Source of the DNA: Morchella semilibera
Taxonomy: Eukaryota > Ascomycota > Pezizomycetes > Pezizales > Morchellaceae
Assembly (NCBI GenBank): GCA_009192285.1
Contig: CM018604.1
Location: 2,976,001-3,040,000 of the forward strand
Reading direction: 5' to 3'
DNA length: 64,000 nucleotides
The notes beneath the pieces are model-generated. The model was not told where the DNA came from, did not search any database, and saw nothing but the letters and a program-made list of their open reading frames with translations. Every line of letters starts with the position of its first letter. The stretch's first letter is position 1. Made by a program: the position numbers and the translations under genes. This document shows, piece by piece, positions 1-14,184 of this stretch.

Positions 1-3000
1 CGATTTGCAATCGAGGGTGCCAGTTCTATCTGTCATCAAGGCAGCCTTTGGATCAATGTTCCTGAGGAAGATAAGGACTTCGAACGTTTAAAATTCAGAG
101 AATACAAGTTTGTATACCGCTGAACTCCATACTAGCATTTTATTTCTATTTCCTTAAATAAAAAAAGTCTTTCTCGCATGAGAACTAGATTGCTATAAAG
201 TAGCCCTTTTCATATCTATCATAAACCATGTCCTCATCGGATCTAATACTAGTGAGAATTTCATGACAAAGTACTAATTCGAAATCCGTTGAAATCATAG
301 GTTATCTCCATCGTTCTCTCGAACTCTCCACATCGATGTCCCAATAACACGAGCGGGTACCTTTGGTTATTACTTGACCTACACCCCGCTTCCTCCATTC
401 ACCTCGGCGCCTTCCTCTGATAGCTCCACTAAGTCGATTAAGACCGATGTACGGTACTTTACCGTTTCTCCGTGCCTCGCAATCAATGACAAGCCCCTTC
501 CTCTCGATGCCCTCTCGATTTTCTCTGTTATATCGAAATGGCTCGGCCCAGTTGAAAAATGGGACGACCATATGAAGTACATCGCCGACAAGGGATATAA
601 CATGGTTCACTTTACCCCAATGATGCACCGGGGTGCTTCGAACTCACCCTACAGCATTTTCAATCAGTTAGCTTACGATCCAGGGGCCTTTCCCAACGGA
701 ACTGATGATATCCTTGCTATCGTAAAAAGGATGGAAAAGCAACATGGCCTTCTCAGTCTTACTGATGTGGTTTGGAACCACACAGCACACAATTCCGAAT
801 GGCTTCAAACAAACCCCGAGTCTGGTTATAATCTTATCACAGCCCCTTGGCTTGAGGCGGCCTATGAACTTGATACCGCACTCTTGGATTTTGGTAGTAA
901 ACTCGAGCTTTTGGGATACCCGGCTGAGCTTGAGACGAAAGACGATCTACTCAAGATCATGGAGGGAGTAAAAACCCATGTAATCGGTGCGCTGAGGTTA
1001 TGGGAGTTTTATGCTCTAGACGTAAAGGCAAATACAAAAGCGGCTTTAGAAATCTGGACTTCCGGAAGGTCGGACCTCTCGAGGTTTGCGGCGCAATCAG
1101 AGCACTCGAAGGACCTTTCGCTATACGATAAAGCTCAACTTCTTGCAAAGCATGGTCTTATTGGTGGGGATAGGCTCGGGGAAAGATACCGCCGCAAAAT
1201 TGACCCCGAAATTGGAGCGGCATTCCTCGAAATAGAGTTTGGAAAACCTTCCGGGGCGCCCGGTACCGAAGAGATTGAGAAAGTAAAGAGCGGGTACACA
1301 AAGGTCTTAGATGAGCTCAACCTTCCTTACTATAAGGAATACGATGAGGATAGTGCCGAAATCCTTGAACAGTTGTATAATCGCATCACGTACCTCCGCA
1401 TTGATGACCACGGGCCTAAGATGGGGAAAATAAGCAAAGAAAATCCATTGATTGAGACCTACTTCACCCGGCTCCCCGAGAACGACAAAACAGCGAAACA
1501 CAACCCAAAGAGCCTGGCACTGGCCAATAACGGCTGGATTTGGAATAATGTCTCGGACTTTGCGGGTCCTAATTCTAAATCCTACCTGCGTCGTGAGGTC
1601 ATTGTTTGGGGAGACTGTGTGAAACTCAGGTTTGGAGACAAGCCTGAGGATAGTCCATTTCTTTGGGATTTTATGGTCAAATATACAAAGCTCATGGCTC
1701 AATGCTTTCACGGGTTCCGCATTGACAATTGTCACTCGACTCCTCTTCATGTTGGGCAATATCTACTCGATGTTGCTAGGCTAGAGCGGAATGATTTATA
1801 CGTTGTTGCAGAGCTTTTCACCGGAAGCGAACATGAAGACAGAAACTTTGTTGAGAGACTTGGGCTTGGAAGTCTTGTGCGCGAGGCAATGGTTGCATGG
1901 GGCCCTGGGGAGTTGTCGAGACTTGTTCATCGCCATGGCGGGAAGCCAATTGGGAGTTTTGAACAGGAATTCGTTATTAGAGGTGGCAACAGGGCCAGTG
2001 TGGAAGCAAATGGACATGCTAACGGTAGCCGTGATGGAAGAGAAGTGATTAAAGCGGTCACTGCTAGCCCGATACATGCTCTTTTCATGGATTGTACCCA
2101 CGACAACGAAACACCAACTCAGAAGAGAACACCGCAAGATACTCTTCCCAACGGGGCCTTGGTTGGAATGTGCGATTGTGGTATTGGTTCGGTCATGGGT
2201 TACGACGAGGTCTATCCGAAGCTGTTGAATTTGGTGACTGAACCAAGAGTTTATTACCCACCGCCTACCCAGCTAGACGACAAGACCCCAGGCATCGGGA
2301 AAGTCAAGGCGCTCATTAACCGTATCCACGAAGAGATGGGTCGAGACGGCTTCACTGAGATGCATGTTCATCATGAAGGGGAGTACGTCACTGTTCATCG
2401 TGTACACCCCAAAAGCCATAAGGGTTATTTCCTTGTAGCACACACAGCGTTTAACTCTGGGGATGCCCGAGGAGACTTTAACCCAATCATTATTACTGGA
2501 CCAAAGGTTAAAGTTCTCGGTAGCTGGAAGCTACAGGTCAATGACACAGAGGAGGCAAAGATCAATGTCTTCGAAGATCAAAAGTACCTTACCGGGCTTC
2601 CTGCTGAGGTTGTGGAGCTAGAGAACCCTACAATCGAAGAGAAGGGCGCTACTACTACAATAACTATCCCGGAAAAATTCCCGCCAGGAAGTATCACTCT
2701 TCTAGAGACATGGATTCCGGGAATGGAAGGCGAAGCCCTTGATAAATTTGTGATAAGTGGGGCGGAGGAGGCATTTGCTAATACAAATTTGGCTGAACTC
2801 AACTTCATTTTGTACCGTGCAGAATCTGAAGAGAGGGATTCGAGTGGAAATCAGGACGGTTGCTATAATATTCCGAATTTTGGACCTTTGGTTTATGCTG
2901 GGCTTCAGGGTTGGTGGTCTGTGTTGAAGGATGTGATTAGGAACAATGATCTTGCACATCCCATTTGCCAGCACCTTCGAGATGGGGAATGGCCGCTTGG

Positions 3001-5083
3001 CTATATCATTGGTCGAATGGAAAGACTAGAGAAGCAGGGCCACAAAGGACTAGCTGGACCAACTCAATGGCTGAAAGAAAGGTTTGATAGGATTAAACAA
3101 GTCCCCGCATTCCTTCTCCCTCGATATTTTGGATTGGCCATTCAAACTGCATACACCACCGCTGTTCAGAGAGCCGCAGACCAGCTCACGAGTGATATTA
3201 ACCAAGGCACGGAATTTCTCAGGGAACTGTCATTGGTCTCTTTACAAATGACTGGGTAGGTCGATATAATCGGGTCACTCTCATGCTATTTAATAATCTA
3301 ATTCCGTGGTTCAGATTCATGAAGTCTACTTCGTTGTGGCCAAACAAAGAGGTTGCTTGTATGGCCGCTGGTTTACCTCATTTCTCATACGATTACATGC
3401 GTTGTTGGGGCCGAGATATCTTTATCTCGGTCCGCGGTCTCTATCTTGCAACAGGCCGCTATGACGATGCAAAAGAGCATATTTTGGCGTTTGGTTCCGT
3501 GCTAAAGCACGGTATGGTCCCAAATCTCCTTGATGGCGGACGCAGACCACGATACAATGCCCGTGATAGCATTTGGTTTTACCTTCAAAGTATACAGGAC
3601 TACATCGCCATGGTTCCAGACGGGATTAATATTCTGAATGAATCGGTTAAACGCCGTTTTTTGCCTTTTGATGACACTTGGTTTGAATACAATGATGAAC
3701 GGGCGTACAGTAGAGAAAGTACGATTGGCGAGATCATCCAGGAAGCATTAGAGAGACACGCACTAGGTTTTGGCTTTCGTGAAGCAAATGCCGGGCCAGC
3801 CTTGGATTCACAAATGAAATATGAGGGTTTCTGGGTTGAGGTTAAGACCGACTGGGAAACTGGTTTTGTGAAAGGCGGTAGCCAATGGAACTGTGGGACT
3901 TGGATGGACAAAATGGGAGAAAGTGAAAAAGCAGGGAATAAAGGATATCCTGGTGCGCTCTCTTTCACACTCATAGAATAGGTTTTTAATGCTAATTGAG
4001 TTCTCTAAACTTTAGGCACCCCGAGGGATGGGGCAGCAGTCGAAATCACGGGTCTCTTGTACAGTACGCTTAAATGGGTCTCGAAGCTCAAAGCCGAAGG
4101 GAAATATAAGTGGGACAGTGTTAAGACCAGCGATGGGCAAGTGATTACATTCAACGAATGGGCAGGTAAAGTTAAGAATAACTTTGAGAGATGCTACTAC
4201 ATCCCGAAGAATGTCGATGATGATAAAAACCATGTTGTCAACCCGGCGTGCGTTAACCGAAGAGGTATCTATAAAGATTTGTTCGGCGGAGGGAAGGAGT
4301 ATGAAGATTATCAACTCAGGCATGTTTCCCCCAGTTCTATCGAGACAGAAAGTATGCTGCTCAATGGAATATGGAGCTTATTGAAGGATTTTCTACAGAC
4401 CAAACTTTGCGATCGCTATGGTTGTTGCTCCAGATCTTTTTGACCCTGGTCACGCGCTGGGGGCAATTGAGATTGCAGATGAAGCACTGAGGGGGCCTAC
4501 TGGTATGGCCACGCTTGAGTGAGTATTCGCCATTGCGGTTACCCATATCAGAGATCCCGGGCTAACTTAAACCTTCTTTTAGCCCTACTGATGCCAATTA
4601 CCGTCCGTACTACCGTAATTCGGAAGATTCAGGTTTGGATTCTCTTCCTAAGGGATTGATTCGTTCCATTGAGGATAACTAATTCCTTTCGAATAGATGA
4701 CTTTGCCACCTCAAAGGGGCGCAACTACCATCAAGGACCCGAATGGCTTTGGCCTACTGGCTATTTCCTGAGGGCGATGCTGAAATTTGATCTCGAGAGA
4801 AAGAAGACTAGGGAGGAAAAAATTGAGACACTTTTGCAAATTAATTTAAGGATGGATGGATGCCGTAAGGCACTCTATGAAAATCCTTGGGCTGGTTTGG
4901 CTGAGTTGACGAACAAGCACGGAGAGTTCTGCTATGACTCGGTGAGCCCCCAGTTCTTGACCATAACAGCGTCTCCGCAGAACACTGATTAAATTTCTTC
5001 AACAGAGCCCGACACAAGCGTGGTCAGCTTCGTGCCTTATCGATCTTTATCATGATGCTGCAAAGGTCGACTTAACAAAGTAG
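1..5083 (+). CDS. GDB1: Glycogen debranching enzyme, 5' end outside window
   Basis: Bifunctional cytosolic enzyme that removes glycogen branches: a 4-alpha-glucanotransferase half moves maltosyl/maltotriosyl stubs and an amylo-1,6-glucosidase half frees the last glucose. Eight exons fit: 1-107, 301-3255, 3315-3952, 4016-4319, 4399-4518, 4583-4632, 4697-4941, 5006-5083. They join to 1499 codons with no stop, close to the 1536 residues of the yeast enzyme, so roughly 30-60 N-terminal residues lie upstream. GH13 motifs are visible: [11 protein letters not shown] holds the nucleophile Asp, [10 protein letters not shown] the acid/base Glu, and DCTHDNETP the third carboxylate. The GH133-type half shows [10 protein letters not shown] and [15 protein letters not shown]. 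The C-terminus ends [18 protein letters not shown]. The intron at 4320-4398 must be read as GC-AG (AG|GCATGT), because only that keeps the conserved [10 protein letters not shown]. Family identity is very secure; exon borders are inferred from sequence. Confidence 0.95.
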
Positions 5084-5592
5084 TCTTGTTTTCTTGGATT
5101 TTATTTGGTGTGTAGAATATGGGGGGGCTAGTGTTATCTTTGTGAATACCTGTAGCTTTGGTGTGGTGGTGCAGGTGATTGATTCCTCATAATTTCATTC
5201 CCCAAAAGTTAGGGGAAGATACTGTAAGCAGGTTCTTGCACTGATGTCGCCACGATCTAAACGATTGGGGAAAATGTAGCTTAGTAAATACATGTATGCA
5301 GGTACTATTGGGAATCCTCTAGCCACCGTACCAAAAACAGTATGTATGTAGTTAATAGTTAGATGTGGCGGTGTTGGTCAAGACAGTAAATCTTACCTAA
5401 TCTAGTAGGATTCACTATCACTGGGCACACGTAGCCACACTCTTGGCGCAAGCGTAATCTTCATTGTGGGGCACTGGAATCTCCCCACCACAATTAAAGC
5501 GCCATCTCCTAGAGTCCAGTGTATTCATACCGGCTCTATTAATTACTACCCTTCCTAACCTGCTTATTTAGACAAACCTTCTCAGTTGAATC
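5084..5592. other. Intergenic, GDB1 to DAHP synthase
   Basis: No gene seen. It holds the GDB1 3' flank and the presumed promoter of the next gene. One ACATGT palindrome lies at 5289-5294. Confidence 0.6.
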
Positions 5593-7218
<1,626 letters not shown>

Positions 7219-7964
7219 TTGAGATTTGCAGCTCAAGTCATAAAAGTGGTACCGCTTTCAAAGTTATCTTGAAATAATCTTCCTAGATGTTTAAATCAGA
7301 ATCGGTATCCGTAAATATCAACCGAAGTTCAGGTGTGTGGTTTGTAGATTCACAATTGGTATGCGTTGGGTTGTCACGAGTGACAGGTTGTGAAAGGGAT
7401 TTTTGCCGAGAACATGCCGGTTGTGAGGACGAATGGGAACTTACAGATGGTGTAGGTACATGTAGGTACATGTAGTGAAAACGCCTAGGAGAAATTCCAT
7501 CTATACTTGAAAAATACATTGATAGATTACTAGAGTTGAGGGGGCATATTCTTGATGTATCTAGAATAAGTTGATTGCCGAAAGGTTCTTTACATAGAGT
7601 ATAAGGTTAACATACTCTATGATACATACGGTACATGTATGTACATGTTACTGTTACACAGTGATGTACTTGGTCTTAGTTCCGAAGGTCCCGAGTTGCG
7701 CCGCAACCCCCGCTGGATGAAAAGAAAAAAGCCCCTCTCAAATTATTGAACAATGCCTTTGTGTAAAGATCCTCCGCCAATCAAATCCTTCCCATTTCCT
7801 GATTAAGCAAGAAACATCTGTTCATCAATTGATCTTTGCCCTGATCTCCCTCCATCAGAAATCCCTCTTTCGTCCCTTTCGCTCTCACGAGGCCTCTCCC
7901 CTCCCTCCAATCTACTCACCCGCCCTTTTGCCCACTGGAATACTCTAGCACCCGGGCATCCACC
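7219..7964. other. Intergenic with ACATGT repeats
   Basis: No gene seen. ACATGT palindromes occur in pairs at about 7456-7472 and 7632-7648. The stretch just before 7965 is pyrimidine-rich (CT runs at 7840-7930), a common fungal promoter feature. Confidence 0.6.
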
Positions 7965-9327
7965 ATGCTTGCGCGATCTATTCTCCGCCCCACTACCGGC
8001 GCTGCTCTGCTCAAGACGGCTGTTCGTAACTCGACAAGGGTGAGTGGGAACCAGCGCTTCATTCTAATTCATATCTCCATATCAAAATTCCGGGTCAATT
8101 GGCGGTTGGGAATAAGGTTAGCTACAGAAAAGCTGATGCAAATTTTTGGGATATCTTAGCGAACCGCCACATCCTCCGCCACATCTTCAAACCCCCAATC
8201 ACCGAGAAACTTGAATATTGCAGGAGCTTTTTCAACCCTGACGGCTGTTGGATCTATTGCCTGGTATTATCAACAGTATGGATTCGGGTTTTCTGATGTA
8301 CATGCTGCGACTCCGGCGGAGGAAGGGTACGTTTATTCAGCACTTGGCGGGACTGCTCCTCTTACACAACTGGATTCTCTGTATAATAATAGTTAACGTT
8401 AAGATGGTCTACAGATTGCATGCCCCTAAGTACCCGTGGGACCACCAGGGATGGTTGAGTACCTTTGATCACCAAGGGTGAGTTTATCCCTCCGGAGCGC
8501 GTTCTTGATAGACAATTCCTAACGACACTTACTAGTCTTCGTCGTGGTTTCCAGGTCTATCGCGAAGTATGCGCTTCATGCCACTCCCTGTCACGTGTCC
8601 CGTGGCGTGCACTTGTTGGTGTGACACACACTGTTGATGAGGCCAAAGCTATGGCTGAGGAGAACGAGTATGACGACGAGCCCAATGACCAAGGCGAGAT
8701 CGGAAAGCGAAGCGGAAAGCTCTCCGACTACATCCCATCGCCTTACCCTAATGAAGAAGCTGCCCGTGCTGCCAATCAGGGAGCCCTCCCTCCAGACCTT
8801 TCCCTCATCATCAAGGGAAGACACGGAGGTTGCGACTACGTCTATGCTCTGCTGACGGGCTACCCCGACGAACCTCCAGCGGGTGCTAATGTTGCTGAGG
8901 GCTTGAACTTCAACCCTTACTTCCCTGGAACTGGTGAGTTGATCTTAGACTTTGAGCATCTAGCACATGATGGTCAGGAACGGTTTAGTTGATCTCGATA
9001 AATAGGAATTGCCATGGCCCGTGTATTGTACGATGGTCTTGTAGAGTATGAAGATGGAACTCCCGCGACCACATCCCAGATGGCCAAGGATGTCGTGCAG
9101 TTCCTTAACTGGGCTGCGGAGCCAGAAATGGACGAGAGGAAAAAGATGGGAATGAAGGTTATCATTATCACATCTGTCCTGGTTGGTCTTTCAATTTGGG
9201 TTAAGAGATACAAGTGGGCTCCTGTCAAGGCCAGAAAGATTGTGAGTTTGCGGAAATTATTTCGCTCACTGAACCGTAATTTCTTTTACTGACTGGATCT
9301 AATTAGGTCTACAACCCACCTAAATAA
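7965..9327 (+). CDS. CYT1: Cytochrome c1, complex III haem protein
   Basis: Membrane-anchored c-type cytochrome of the mitochondrial bc1 complex, passing electrons from the Rieske protein to cytochrome c. Six exons: 7965-8039, 8160-8326, 8415-8477, 8536-8933, 9006-9241, 9307-9327, giving 319 residues, within the usual 309-335. The N-terminus is a typical bipartite presequence: an Arg-rich, acid-free start ([11 protein letters not shown]) followed by a hydrophobic sorting segment ([20 protein letters not shown]). The haem site is [30 protein letters not shown] lies near the Met-ligand region. A C-terminal transmembrane helix ([19 protein letters not shown]) precedes a short matrix or inner-face tail KARKIVYNPPK. 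The last exon encodes six residues and a stop. All introns are GT-AG, 58-120 nt. Identification is unambiguous. Confidence 0.96.
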
Positions 9328-10269
9328 AACTGAATTTTCAACACGGTGGTAGCGGCGTAGACGGAAAATGTTGAGGTCATCGATGGTGGAAGGGAAAGCT
9401 TTTTAGCTTGGCTAGATAAGTGGGTGGAAATATTATGTTGATTTTAGGTGTGGTTGGTTCCCAGCGCTGCGTTGTACCTTCAGCTAGATAGAACAAAAGC
9501 GAAACACAGGGGGAATATATTTTGATGCTTCAATAGGTGAATGGAAAAAACTCCAGCCGTATCCCCGGATTCTTTTTTTTTTTCTGTACTTGAACATTAA
9601 ATGTGGATTTTTTTTTCCCTTCTAAACCTTTTACTTGTATATTCCTTTTCTGGTGATGTACCGCGGCGACACTTCTAAACCCCTGGTTATCACTTCTAGA
9701 TTGTTCAAAATAAGAATTATGAGGTCTATATCACATGCTAGGAATTCTGATTGTTCATTTCCCGTAATAACCCGTTAATACATGAATTTGAGTACCTAGA
9801 TGTAGTAATAACTGAGCTGAGGTGAATCGAGTGCTTGGCCCAGGTAGAGGTACCTGAAGCGATCCCTACGAGTCTACCAGGCTGATTTGAACCCTGGTGT
9901 AGTCCCTTGACAAATCACATGGAACCTCCAACTACATGTAGTCTCCAGCCTTTACCGAATAACCAGTAGGAAAAGTTATTCTCACAGCTCCTTTTCTTAA
10001 ATTATTGATACTCTTACGTGGTAACACATGAAATGCCATCATGGCCGCGGATCAAATGTGCCATGGGATTGGAAGGTGAAAAAACTTGATGCAACACTAA
10101 ATTTTCCGACAGAACTAGTGGGTGTGGCAACTGCATACAGTATAGATAGCTCAATTACTTCCCAACATTTTATTTTATACCCCTTACATGATATAGCCTC
10201 AACCTCAACCTCAACTCTTATCAATCTACCTTATTCGTCTCTTGAACACCTCATATTCTTTTATTTCTT
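9328..10269. other. Intergenic, CYT1 to GPD1
   Basis: No gene recognised. Contains T-rich runs (9573-9583, 9608-9617), a 12-bp palindrome centred on ACATGT near 9936, and the GPD1 5' flank. The stretch around 9880-9900 has a B-box-like GGTTCAAATC on the minus strand, but no tRNA folds around it. Confidence 0.5.
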
Positions 10270-10413
10270 ATGCCACTTCCCCCATCTGCCTCTTCGTTAC
10301 TGTTCAGTTCATCCGCTGTCGTCACCGCTGCTGCTACAAGTACATCAACCGGGAGTGCCATTGCTTCAAGGAGACTTTCCCAGTTATCGAGAACACTCAC
10401 AAGTTCAACAAAA
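10270..10413 (+). other. Possible in-frame N-terminal extension of GPD1
   Basis: This 144-nt stretch is open in the GPD1 frame from an upstream ATG. The extension is hydroxylated and Ala-rich, contains ASRRLSQLSRTL and has no Asp or Glu. Yeast keeps separate cytosolic/peroxisomal and mitochondrial Gpd isozymes; a single gene with two starts could serve the same purpose. It could equally be untranslated leader. Confidence 0.4.
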
Positions 10414-11955
10414 ATGTCGATTTCTCCTACCCAAAAACACAGGGTGACCGTTGTGGGGTCTGGGAATTGGTGCGGGCTTTCTATATTTCTACCCTCAACC
10501 CGCAATGGGAATCTGGCCCAAAGACACAAATCCAAGCGGTGCCTAATATAATGTGAAAGGAAGCTAATATCATCGAACATCGTGAAGGGGAAGCGCAATT
10601 GCTAAGATTGTGGCCGAAAATACCAAAGCTAACCCTGAGCTTTTCTATCCGGAGGTCAAAATGTTTGTATATCTATCTACCTTGGTATCCTGAAATTCCC
10701 TTAGAATTAGGTCTGACCCGGATTTACTCGGAGGGCAGGTGGGTGTATGAGGAGAAATACCAATTACCTTCAACTCATCCTGCATATGACCCAGCTAAAC
10801 ACGCTGAGCCCGAAAAACTCACAACCTTGATTAATTCCCTCCATGAAAATGTTAAATATCTCCCTTCAATCCAGCTACCCGATAATATTATCGCAACACC
10901 AGATATTTGTGATGCGTCCTCCGACGCAACTCTTTTGGTCTTCAACGTCCCCCATCAGTTTGTATCAAGCATCTGTAACCAGCTCAACGGGTCTTGCCTT
11001 CCATATGCCCGTGCGATATCCTGCATTAAGGGAGTTGACGTGAGCCCGGAAGGTATCTCTCTATTCTCTGATACTATTGGTAGGCGACTCGGAATTTATT
11101 GCGGCGCGCTTTCCGGCGCAAACATCGCGAACGAGGTCGCTGCCGAGAAATTCTCCGAGACAACTATTGCCTATAACCCGCCGAACAGCCCAACTAAGGA
11201 TCATCCTAATGGACTTGAAGAGGTTCCGAAGGAACTACCCGCAGTCGACCATACCCTCTTTAAGGCGCTTTTCCATAGGCCATATTTCCATGTGCGTGTT
11301 GTTTCCGACGTAGCTGGGGTTTCCCTCGGCGGCGCACTGAAGAATATCGTCGCCATCGCTGCCGGCTTCGTTGATGGCCTCGGCTGGGGCGATAACGCCA
11401 AGGCCGCTGTAATGCGTGTTGGGCTTCTTGAAATGCGCAAGTTTGGCAAGATGTTCTTCTCTGAAAGCTGTAAATCGGCCACCTTCACCGAGGAGTCATG
11501 CGGTGTCGCAGATCTGATTACCTCGTGCAATGGTGGTCGAAATCACAAGTGTGCTAAACTCAGCATTCAAAAGAACAAACCTATTGAAGAGATTGAGGCG
11601 GAGGAATTGAATGGACAGAAGCTCCAAGGGACTAGTACTGCCAGTGAGGTCAATGAGTATTTGAAGCGTAGAGGACTTGAAGCTGAGTTTCCTCTATTTA
11701 CTGCTGTTTACCGTAAGTTTCTCCCATTACTTTTCCTGTGGGCTGTTGTGGTAGATGAGCGAGTCAGACTGGTTGTATAACTGCTAACTCGTCGTGTAAT
11801 AGAAATACTGAAAGGTGAAAAGAAGGTGAGCTGCCTTATTATATATATCCCTTGACTTCCAACCGCCTGCTGGCTCTCCCGGCTGTTTGGTGGGCTGTAA
11901 CTGACATGCGACGGCACAGGTCGAGAACCTTCCTGAGCTGATTGAGACAATTTGA
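10414..11955 (+). CDS. GPD1: NAD-dependent glycerol-3-phosphate dehydrogenase
   Basis: Reduces dihydroxyacetone phosphate to glycerol-3-phosphate with NADH, feeding glycerol (osmolyte) and lipid synthesis and re-oxidising cytosolic NADH. Five exons: 10414-10469, 10588-10662, 10739-11712, 11803-11825, 11920-11955, giving 387 residues, the family norm. The Rossmann motif is [36 protein letters not shown] carries the catalytic Lys, and [15 protein letters not shown] and the C-terminal [10 protein letters not shown] also match the family. The start chosen (10414) has a good context, A at -3, and matches where homologues begin. An in-frame ATG at 10270 in a poor context would add 48 residues rich in Ser/Ala/Thr with three Arg and no acidic residue, resembling a mitochondrial presequence. 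The introns are GT-AG; one donor is GTTTGT. Confidence 0.94.
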
Positions 11956-13282
11956 AAATGAAGCTGAGAGTTCCACATAGAGCTTTCTTTTTACATGTTT
12001 ACTTTTTCATTTCAACATAGGGTTTATGTAGTTTTTCTAGCATAAAAAAATTAAATACGGTGATACCTATAGAATAACTTAGTACACCATCCCTGTAACA
12101 CACTTATACTTGGTCCAAAGACAATGGCGTGACGCTGGTAGACATGTCTGAAATCCACGGCCATACTCTAGGCGCAAGATGTGTGTCTTCTTGATATGAC
12201 ATCCGCAACAAGGGATGACATTGGGTGGTTAAGCTGCAACTGCACGCCGTTTTAATTCCGCTAGCTAGCAAGATGTCAGGCGCTGCAAAAAGAGAACTGG
12301 AAAATTACTAACTACATGTGCACATATATTTAAATGCATATCTCTCTCTGTAGAAAACTACATGTACATGCATGTCTAAACTGGCTCCTATATTATTATA
12401 AGTCATGACAAGAAGTTATTCCGCTACTAAAGTCAATATTTTTCCCATGTCGTGACTGGGATACCGAGTAATGCCTTGTGACCCGGCGGTGTGCCCGGAA
12501 ACGAGCCCAAGCGCTGGGCGGGCTCTTGATTACAGTATGAAAAAATGGGGTGAATCACTACCGTAGAACTACGGCATATAATGACGGACACAGGATTAAA
12601 CCGGCATTGGAGGAAGGGTTCTGTGTATTTTAACCGCATTTCTAGTGATCCCACCCCTAGGCTCGTTCTTTAGATAAGCAATAAGAGATGCGCATAAGAA
12701 TTATTATAAGACTATCAACTCGCTTCCATTCACGTTCGGTACTAGCATGTTGCCACAAACGGGGTGGGATCGAGGATTTGGAGCCTCTATATCTCTATAT
12801 TTCCCTTTAAAACGATCTAGAATAGGTCCCGGACTAGGAAGCTTAGTATTCTGGGTTAAACAGAGCTTGTAGGTAATTTTTAGGTCGCTCGTTCTTTTCA
12901 CGAGGTGAGAAGGATGGGGTGGCTATATAAATGGAGGCGGTCCTCAGAACGTTACCCATCCACAAATGATTTATTGGTAGTTTAGCTTTCTCACTAACGG
13001 AAAGTGATCCAGACTCTCCTATCAAAAGCTCTTTCAATTACGTCTATCTCTTGGAGTGTTCATCTAGTCTCGTGCCTATCTATACCTTACGAGTTACTAG
13101 CCTACGAGGGATGGGGTTGGAACGGCCAGGGTATCATATGTAACTGCTGTAGATTGCTGCTCATAAAGGATTCAATAAACTAGGTCATGGGTTGTGTTTC
13201 AGGGTTAGGGTTAGATCAGGTTGATTGAAGGTGAGATAAATTGCATCCCACTTCTGTATGGTGAAGTGGAACAGTAGGTACT

Positions 13283-13364
13283 CCGAAAAGTCCTTGGGTC
13301 ATGTGACCAAACTTAGCAGCGAGATCAACTACTATTAGGTTCACGTGACCTGAGGACTTTTCGG
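13283..13364. repeat. Short foldback inverted repeat
   Basis: Arms at 13283-13308 and 13338-13364 share CCGAAAAGTCCT and GGTCAYGTGA in inverted order, with a 29-nt spacer. It may be the remnant of a small MITE or a cruciform-forming site. No target duplication was identified. Confidence 0.6.
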
Positions 13365-14156
13365 CACCGCGAGTATTACACCCATTTATACGTCCACATC
13401 GCACTACAGCCAAGATTTAGTTTTCATAACATGGCTGGGATCTGGGTACATAAGCAACCAGAGTGGCCAAAATTGTTCCAACTGAGATACCTTTAAGACG
13501 CGCCGCACCTAGCTGTTCGCAATGCCTCTGGACACCTCAGCACTTGGATACGGGTAGAGGGGCCTATGTACTTACATGTAGTTGTGGTACAGTCATGTCT
13601 TTTAACCGATTCCTCCTTGTGATATCAATGATTAACATGCATGTTTCTGGTTTCTAGGGCTCAAAGGATAAATACATGTACATGTACTCATATGATCAAC
13701 GGTTGATATATTGAATATAGTATTATTGGACGCTTTAGCATTAGTGGAGAGCCCTTGAAGAGTAAAAGGTCAATAAATAAATGCGAAAGGTTATGATTTT
13801 ATTGCGATACCTATCTATAATATATCTGGACCACCCACATAACTCATAAGATGATTCATTGATACATGACACACATACGGAGTATGTTTCATAAGACTTG
13901 ATACTATTGTGCGATGATTCCTGGTCACTGTTGTGTTGAGATATCTAATCCTAGCGCCCTGCGGTGACCACGCAGAGCTCAGCATTCACTGTGAGAGCTC
14001 GGTCCTATCCCTTGAGGTATCAATCCCAGGCCGGTGTTTACTGGGCCAGGCAGACTTTTCCGCCCGCCGGGTGGGGTGCGAGTCGTATTGGTGAGTTGGC
14101 GACAGACCGCAGGTCACGGAGTATCACTCGAATTTGCTCCCGAGTTCGGAATGCAG

Positions 14157-14184
14157 TTTTTTTTTTTTTTTTTTTTTTTTTTTT
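14157..14184. repeat. T homopolymer, 28 nt
   Basis: An uninterrupted run of T. Its length should be treated as approximate because such runs are prone to sequencing error. Confidence 0.85.

Noticed and set aside
9880-9910. B-box-like GGTTCAAATC on the minus strand, possible tRNA
   Set aside because: No acceptor stem, anticodon stem or A box can be placed around it.
13200-13214. TTAGGG-like pair, possible interstitial telomere repeat
   Set aside because: Only two units; far too short to call.
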